From the NCBI RefSeq assembly GCF_002160055.1, contig NZ_NFJV01000011.1, positions 62,001 to 126,000 on the forward strand: DNA of 64,000 bases. The letters run 5' to 3'. Source of the stretch: Mediterranea sp. An20 (lineage in GTDB: Bacteria; Bacteroidota; Bacteroidia; Bacteroidales; Bacteroidaceae). The notes beneath the pieces are model-generated. The model was given only the letters and a program-made list of their open reading frames with translations, ran no database searches and was not told where the DNA came from. Each line of letters starts with the position of its first letter. Position 1 is the stretch's first letter. Of this stretch, positions 59,562-64,000 are shown piece by piece. Made by a program: the position numbers and the translations under genes.

Positions 59562-60811
59562 CCTCTTATCGTTACATCGTTCAACAATCGTTTATACAAT
59601 TCCGGATGCCGGCTCAGGTATTCCAGGCTTTGCCGGTTATATTCCTTGCGTTGCGCATCCGTGCAGAACGAACGGCAGGTGGTGCCCGCTTCATGGATGT
59701 CGTCTATCTGATACACGCACTGCATGCACGCCCTCCGGTTGCCGCAATGACGGCACTGGCGGGTATATTTCTGCACATAACCGTTGTATTGCCGGGCTGC
59801 TTGTTCCAAATCCAGTTCCACGCCGTTGTCTGTTACCTGTCCCAAGGCAAACTCGTGGTTGATGCGCTCGCATTGAAGGATACGACCCTTGACGGTGACG
59901 AACATTTTCTTGGAAAAGGGGATACAAGTGCCGGTCTGGAAATGAGGAGTTTTGTCATTCATAACAAACAGATGGTTATAATTGAAAAATACATTTCCGG
60001 AATAGTAATACAAATAATCCATCAACAAACTCGTATCCGGATTTTTAATAAACAATTCCTCCTTCAATGTTTCACAATTATTAGCCTGAGATAAACTCTC
60101 TGTATAATTTTGATAAGTCCTATTGAATTCTTCTATCTTGTCAGAACGTATCCCGGATCTATTCAAAGGGGAGATATACGGATCTTTGTTGAATATGTCC
60201 TGAAAGAACGTGAAAATTCTTTCAACGCTATTCTTACTATGCAACACAGCATTGAACTGAACAAATTTGTCAAAGTATCGGGGATGTTTATCTCGCAACA
60301 GATTTATATTTTTGAAGACTCTGTCAAAAGAATTTTGACCTGCTGCGTCTACCCGATAGCCTTGTCCTTCTCTATCGCCGTCCAGACTGATAAGCAGACG
60401 TACCTCTTTTTCTGCCAAGAAGTCCATATATTTATCCAACAACATGGCATTGGTCGTCATTGCATAGAAAATCATTTTACTTTTCAAATGCAATCTTTCT
60501 ATATACTCCATTATTGCTTGGATAAATGGAACATTGAGTAATGGTTCCCCGCCGTAGAAACCTATACTTATCGGCTCAACAAACTCATCCTCTTCATTAT
60601 TTTTCCAATAGGTATCATATAAATAGTCAATGAGGAGTTTGGCCCGATGAATAGGGAAATTCAAATCTTCACGTTTGTCATAGCCTGCATATAAGCCTGC
60701 ATAAGCGCAATATTTACACCGTAAGTTACATGCATCTGTCACTTCAAAAACAAGTTGAGGCAAATGAACCAGATTTAATTCAATTTGCCTGGCATTGATT
60801 CCACCTTCCAT
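59558..60811 (-). CDS. Radical SAM peptide maturase, GG-Bacteroidales system
   Basis: 417 residues. The radical SAM cluster is DACNLRCKYCAYAGLY (Cys28, Cys32, Cys35). GFYGGEPLLNVPFIQ and LLISLDGDREGQG follow as SAM-contact and barrel motifs. The C-terminal SPASM-like region has CIPFSKKMFVTVKGRILQCE, then CRHCGNRRACMQCVYQ and GTTCRSFC, which could bind auxiliary Fe-S clusters. This is the family I know as TIGR04148. It probably makes thioether or other crosslinks in the Cys-rich core of the precursor at 62340-62588. Confidence 0.92.
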   Translation of the reverse strand: MEGGINARQIELNLVHLPQLVFEVTDACNLRCKYCAYAGLYAGYDKREDLNFPIHRAKLLIDYLYDTYWKNNEEDEFVEPISIGFYGGEPLLNVPFIQAIMEYIERLHLKSKMIFYAMTTNAMLLDKYMDFLAEKEVRLLISLDGDREGQGYRVDAAGQNSFDRVFKNINLLRDKHPRYFDKFVQFNAVLHSKNSVERIFTFFQDIFNKDPYISPLNRSGIRSDKIEEFNRTYQNYTESLSQANNCETLKEELFIKNPDTSLLMDYLYYYSGNVFFNYNHLFVMNDKTPHFQTGTCIPFSKKMFVTVKGRILQCERINHEFALGQVTDNGVELDLEQAARQYNGYVQKYTRQCRHCGNRRACMQCVYQIDDIHEAGTTCRSFCTDAQRKEYNRQSLEYLSRHPELYKRLLNDVTIRG

Positions 60812-60822
60812 AGTTACTTAAT

Positions 60823-62064
60823 CTATTCCTTGAATTTAACCAGCACCAGCACCGGATTGTCTTCCACATCCAGCTTCTCGGCCACTTCTTTCAGCTTGCC
60901 CTTCAACTCGCCCTTTTCCAGTTTTTCCAACAAATAGCTGGAGGAATAACAGAACCTCATGGTATTTGCAGGCAGAATGCTATGGCTGCTACACGGCAAT
61001 CCAGCGTTCAAAGACAACGTCTCCTTATAGGATATTCCGTCACGGTTGAATAATTCCACGATTTCAATCTTCCCGCTTGCTTTATCATAAAGATAGAATA
61101 CTGGGTCTGGAGTACTTGGCGGATTCTTTGTCAGCAATCTTTTATCGAAAGTGTACAGCAACAGATATTTCTCGCTCTGCATGCAAACCTCGGTCATAAT
61201 TACGCTGCCATGGGAAGTCTGCCGGTTGACTTTGGCTGCAACCGGTGTCCACTGACCCGCTTGGAGAGAATATATGGTATCCAGCCCGAAGTCTGCCACA
61301 AAAATCTCTTTCCCGCTTTTGGAAACCGGGTAAATAGGAATGTTGATGCTCACCGTTTGAGAGTAGTCCGGTTCTAACATTGTAGTTTCATTTATCTGGT
61401 TGCGCAGCCGGTCGTTTACATGCAGTTTTAAAGGCTGTATTTCCCCGGTCTGCTTTGAAATCAGGTAATAAGGTTCCTGGCTCGGCTTGGATGATTGTGG
61501 GAGATCCAAATCGGTATAAGCTATATCTTCAGCAAAAAGATTATTCGTATCATAATCTACGATTTCGAAGCGTAATCTGTCAGGAGTCGGCAGGGAACGT
61601 AAGTAGTCACCGGTAAATGAATAGACTTTTACCTTGCTGGGAGCCAAACCTCTATAATCAAATATGTATATTTCTTTGGCATCAAAATCAACGGTCATGC
61701 CTAACGCGTAGACATATTCTTCTTCACTTTCCCCTTGGTGGGAAAAAGAACTCTTGTATTTCCCTGTCCTATCGAAAATAATCACTGATCCGGTTTGGTA
61801 ATTATGCGTAATGATTTCATTGTCAGATACAAACATATACGTAACTCCGGATATCAAGGAAGAATCGGTAGTTTCCAGAGGGATGTATTCCACATCGGCC
61901 ACATCCTGAAAAGCCAGTTCCTTAATAGGGTATTCTGCCTGAAAATCGAACGTCGGGATGCCTTGGACCATATTCACATTCTGCTTCTGATTTCCCTGAC
62001 AAGAAGCAACTATCAAAACTATGGCACTACACACGAAAGCTAAAGATGTTAATTTACAAAACAT
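60823..62064 (-). CDS. Six-bladed beta-propeller lipoprotein
   Basis: 413 residues. The signal MFCKLTSLAFVCSAIVLIVA ends at SC, a lipobox. The body has FDFQAEYPIKELAFQDVADV and EYIPLETTDSSLISGVTYMF, then VIFDRTGKYKSSFSHQGESE, typical of the 6-bladed propeller family (BF-type, DUF4934-like) common in Bacteroides. Such proteins often accompany GG-Bacteroidales peptide genes and are thought to face the periplasm. Start: the ATG at 62064 places the lipobox correctly; an in-frame start at 62112 would not. Confidence 0.85.
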   Translation of the reverse strand: MFCKLTSLAFVCSAIVLIVASCQGNQKQNVNMVQGIPTFDFQAEYPIKELAFQDVADVEYIPLETTDSSLISGVTYMFVSDNEIITHNYQTGSVIIFDRTGKYKSSFSHQGESEEEYVYALGMTVDFDAKEIYIFDYRGLAPSKVKVYSFTGDYLRSLPTPDRLRFEIVDYDTNNLFAEDIAYTDLDLPQSSKPSQEPYYLISKQTGEIQPLKLHVNDRLRNQINETTMLEPDYSQTVSINIPIYPVSKSGKEIFVADFGLDTIYSLQAGQWTPVAAKVNRQTSHGSVIMTEVCMQSEKYLLLYTFDKRLLTKNPPSTPDPVFYLYDKASGKIEIVELFNRDGISYKETLSLNAGLPCSSHSILPANTMRFCYSSSYLLEKLEKGELKGKLKEVAEKLDVEDNPVLVLVKFKE

Positions 62065-62339
62065 ATATTTTATCAAGATATTAGAATGGATTATATAAGC
62101 AAAGCACAACACTTGTTGTGCATGAAGTTAGGAAACAACACGCAGAGCAGAAAAGCTCTCTACAGTTTCATATATTTAGATAAATATAGAGCCGTTAAGT
62201 TCGTTTTTCAACCGCAATAACCCAAAGCGTTCATAAATAGTTATGAAACTCCTGAATTATCATTAAGAGGGTTAAAAAAGAGAACTTAAACAGACTCTAC
62301 ATTTTTCAATACTTGATCAAGAATAATGAAACTGTTTCA

Positions 62340-62588
62340 TTATCTTGGCGCATACGTAAGACTATTACCATTATCAGTTGGTAGGGTCTTGTTATCATTT
62401 ACATTTTGATGACTGGATCCGCCATAGAAAGAATCATCCGGCCCCTCCTTGTCGCCTGCATATCTGCAAGCACATCCATATACACAAACACACGGAAGAT
62501 AATATCCACCTTTCAGCATGCTTTCCTGTCGCTTTGCCATCTCAGTCTGACTGAGATTTAGCAAGTTGATTTTTGTCAACTTTTTCAT
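62340..62588 (-). CDS. Double-glycine RiPP precursor, GG-Bacteroidales family
   Basis: 82 residues. The leader MKKLTKINLLNLSQTEMAKR continues QESMLKGG, with the double glycine at 27-28, so the core starts at Tyr29. The core (54 residues) opens YYLPCVCVYGCACRYAG, with cysteines 33, 35, 39 and 41. It then has SFYGGSSHQNVNDNKTLPTD, which recalls the GGSSTxDNxxAN tail of known members. I place it in the natural-product precursor family I know as TIGR04149. The ATG at 62588 is preferred to an upstream TTG. It lies 53 bp after the DUF3244 gene. Confidence 0.92.
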   Translation of the reverse strand: MKKLTKINLLNLSQTEMAKRQESMLKGGYYLPCVCVYGCACRYAGDKEGPDDSFYGGSSHQNVNDNKTLPTDNGNSLTYAPR

Positions 62589-62641
62589 ACACAAAAAATT
62601 TAAATTAATATTAAGATAAATAGTCTCAAAACTTACACTGT

Positions 62642-63016
62642 TTATAAGGAAAATTCCCCGTAATAGCTCGCCTCATCCGTGGCCAATTCTACCATAAAGT
62701 TCTTCACCTCGAAGCCGTCCAACTCTATCCGGTAAGCTACAGGGCTTAAAGTAACTACCTCAGTAAAGAGTACGTTGCCATAAGCATCGTAAAGTGTGAC
62801 TTCCACATTCTCCCACTCCAGCGGAGCGTAAAGATAAAGTGTAGAAGCGTCATACGTGGCACGAGGGTCGATGGAAAGAGAACGCCTGTCAATCTGCTCC
62901 CAATTACTGCTTTTTGTATTGCTACTATCATTATTATGTAAGGGAACATTTTTTTCTTCAGCCCACATCGTACAGTCCAAAGACAATGCCATTACCAATA
63001 AAATCAAATGTTTCAT
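62642..63016 (-). CDS. DUF3244 small secreted protein
   Basis: 124 residues with a signal peptide (MKHLILLVMALSLDCTMWAE). The body has RRSLSIDPRATYDASTLYLY, APLEWENVEVTLYDAYGNVL and YRIELDGFEVKNFMVELATD, the Ig-like DUF3244 fold of Bacteroides. It is the first gene after the promoter at 63040 and likely co-transcribed with the precursor. Function is unknown; proximity suggests a role with the peptide. Confidence 0.85.
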   Translation of the reverse strand: MKHLILLVMALSLDCTMWAEEKNVPLHNNDSSNTKSSNWEQIDRRSLSIDPRATYDASTLYLYAPLEWENVEVTLYDAYGNVLFTEVVTLSPVAYRIELDGFEVKNFMVELATDEASYYGEFSL

Positions 63017-63039
63017 GATATTTTAGTTTTAGTACGCTT

Positions 63040-63073
63040 CAAAAGTAGGCAATATAAAGCAAAGACCCGCAAA
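63040..63073 (-). promoter_or_regulatory. Promoter of DUF3244-precursor unit
   Basis: TACTTTTG at 63040-63047 on the minus strand, with TTTG 22 bp upstream (63070-63073). Two direct repeats lie just upstream. Confidence 0.5.
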
Positions 63074-63077
63074 AAAT

Positions 63078-63136
63078 ACTGTGCAAAAAATGTGCATTTT
63101 AAAGCAGACAGAAAATCACTGTGCAAAAAATGTGCA
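63078..63136. repeat. Two direct repeats ACTGTGCAAAAAATGTGCA, 40 bp apart
   Basis: Identical 19-bp copies at 63078-63096 and 63118-63136, spaced by 40 bp start to start (about four helical turns). Upstream of the promoter at 63040, they are good candidate activator sites. Confidence 0.65.
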
Positions 63137-63153
63137 AAACCAATATATCATCC

Positions 63154-64000
63154 TTATAATGAACGAATTATATCATTCCATTCCTTGGGGTTTCCCTTAG
63201 GCAAACAGAATGCCTTTGCGTGCATCCTCCGGCAGGCAGAACACACACCCTCGGCCGACAAACAAACCAACAAGGCTATTTCCTTACTTTGGAATCCGGC
63301 TCGCAACAACATACAAATGTGAAAATCCCGTTCTTTTATCGGATAAAAGCTTTTGACCTTCGAACTAAATCCTTCAAAACACAAATCTATCTGTTGTTGA
63401 AGAGCCTCCCAATCATTACGCGTGACACTATGTTTGCCTCCACCATGCACTATCTGTTTTAAGCGCTGATATATATCTGAATTATAGAGCAAATTCTCAG
63501 CCTTATACTGCTGGTTTTGAACAGACTCCGCTTTTGTTTTCTGAAAAACAGCCAGGTCTTTTTGCTTTTCCAATTCAGAAATTGTAGACATGGCCTCTGC
63601 CAAACTCGTTTCCAGTTCATGCACTTTTTCCGCTTCCTGCTCCCGATGCTTAATCTGCAGTTCAGCCTCCTCCAGCTGCGCTTTCAGAGACCTGATATTT
63701 TCATCCAGCCGACTGATTTCCGACTGTTTATCAGCAATATAATTCGAGGTTTTCCGATAAATCTCTGCATTCAGCTGTTCCAATCTGTTCAATTGGGTCA
63801 CCAACCTTCTCTTTTTATGAACATGATAAATCCAACCTCCAGCAATCAGAGCAATGCCCAAGGTCAACACTCCAATCATCAACAAGCGCCTACGCTTGGC
63901 GGATTCCTTCAAACGTATGTTTTCTTTCTCCCGCAACTGGTAATTGTAAAGCGCATTCATTCTTCTGATACTTTCCGAGTCAGAGACAAGGGAAAGTGAA
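63154..64000 (-). CDS. Membrane-bound regulator with coiled coil and LuxR-like helix-turn-helix (partial)
   Basis: The frame is open at the right window edge (SLSLVSDSESIRRMNALYNY), so the N-terminus is missing. Visible are one membrane helix (RRRLLMIGVLTLGIALIAGG), a long coiled coil (QSEISRLDENIRSLKAQLEE, LQIKHREQEAEKVHELETSL) and a C-terminal LuxR-like helix-turn-helix (YPIKERDFHICMLLRAGFQS, KEIALLVCLSAEGVCSACRR). Similar Bacteroides regulators have N-terminal TPRs. It is placed to control the peptide cluster, probably through the repeats at 63078-63136. Confidence 0.8.
   Translation of the reverse strand, partial: SLSLVSDSESIRRMNALYNYQLREKENIRLKESAKRRRLLMIGVLTLGIALIAGGWIYHVHKKRRLVTQLNRLEQLNAEIYRKTSNYIADKQSEISRLDENIRSLKAQLEEAELQIKHREQEAEKVHELETSLAEAMSTISELEKQKDLAVFQKTKAESVQNQQYKAENLLYNSDIYQRLKQIVHGGGKHSVTRNDWEALQQQIDLCFEGFSSKVKSFYPIKERDFHICMLLRAGFQSKEIALLVCLSAEGVCSACRRMHAKAFCLPKGNPKEWNDIIRSL

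Overview
The window looks like a chromosomal segment of a Bacteroidales bacterium, most likely Bacteroides or a close relative. The evidence is the Bacteroidetes-type promoter boxes (TAnnTTTG) ahead of many genes, a tmRNA whose tag reads GENNYALAA, and several families typical of this group: GldE-like CNNM protein, DUF4831, DUF4837, DUF6268, DUF3244 and the GG-Bacteroidales peptide system. Species cannot be fixed from sequence reading alone.

Layout. 0-13 kb: a partial flavin reductase, two AraC-type regulators, a Tat-exported metal-dependent hydrolase plus ferredoxin-type aldo/keto reductase operon, an outer-membrane trio (beta-barrel, BamA-like, DUF6268), a RelE-type toxin-antitoxin pair, an iron alcohol dehydrogenase, a lipoprotein and cca. 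13.9-19.2 kb: a secreted WD40 protein followed by a secreted TPR/caspase protein. 19.6-25.8 kb: an envelope operon (FadL-like protein, TPR protein, LptC, GldE-like protein, PpiD/SurA-type isomerase). 26.2-32.4 kb: menaquinone genes menF-D-B-C-E, interrupted by a repeat-rich insertion between menB and menC. 32.4-45 kb: two oxidoreductases, rlmN, DUF4837, pdxA, a sigma-54 activator, lptE, a TPR-like protein, secG, an MFS carrier, a PqqD-like protein, DUF4831 and a lactonase-type propeller. 45.2-49.9 kb: ssrA, followed by a graveyard of mobile DNA: a damaged toxin-antitoxin copy, prophage head/tail remnants, a DUF4160-DUF2442 pair, a second toxin fragment, an IS110 transposase tail and inverted repeats. 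50-64 kb: a minus-strand natural-product cluster of the GG-Bacteroidales radical-SAM type.

The natural-product cluster is the main accessory system. A double-glycine precursor (62340-62588) is probably modified by a radical SAM maturase and its pseudo-radical-SAM partner. Three glycosyltransferases may decorate it: a GT2 fused to a LanC-like domain, a GT2-GT4 fusion and a GT10 fucosyltransferase-like enzyme. It is then probably cleaved and exported by a C39-peptidase ABC transporter with an HlyD partner. A membrane regulator that runs off the right edge probably controls it.

The most unusual signal outside genes is a set of dispersed, degenerate tandem repeats confined almost entirely to intergenic DNA. 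One family has a unit of almost exactly 22 bp (eight loci). A second has a 21-bp unit (three loci). They lie near each other and near inverted repeats built on CCTTCAC.
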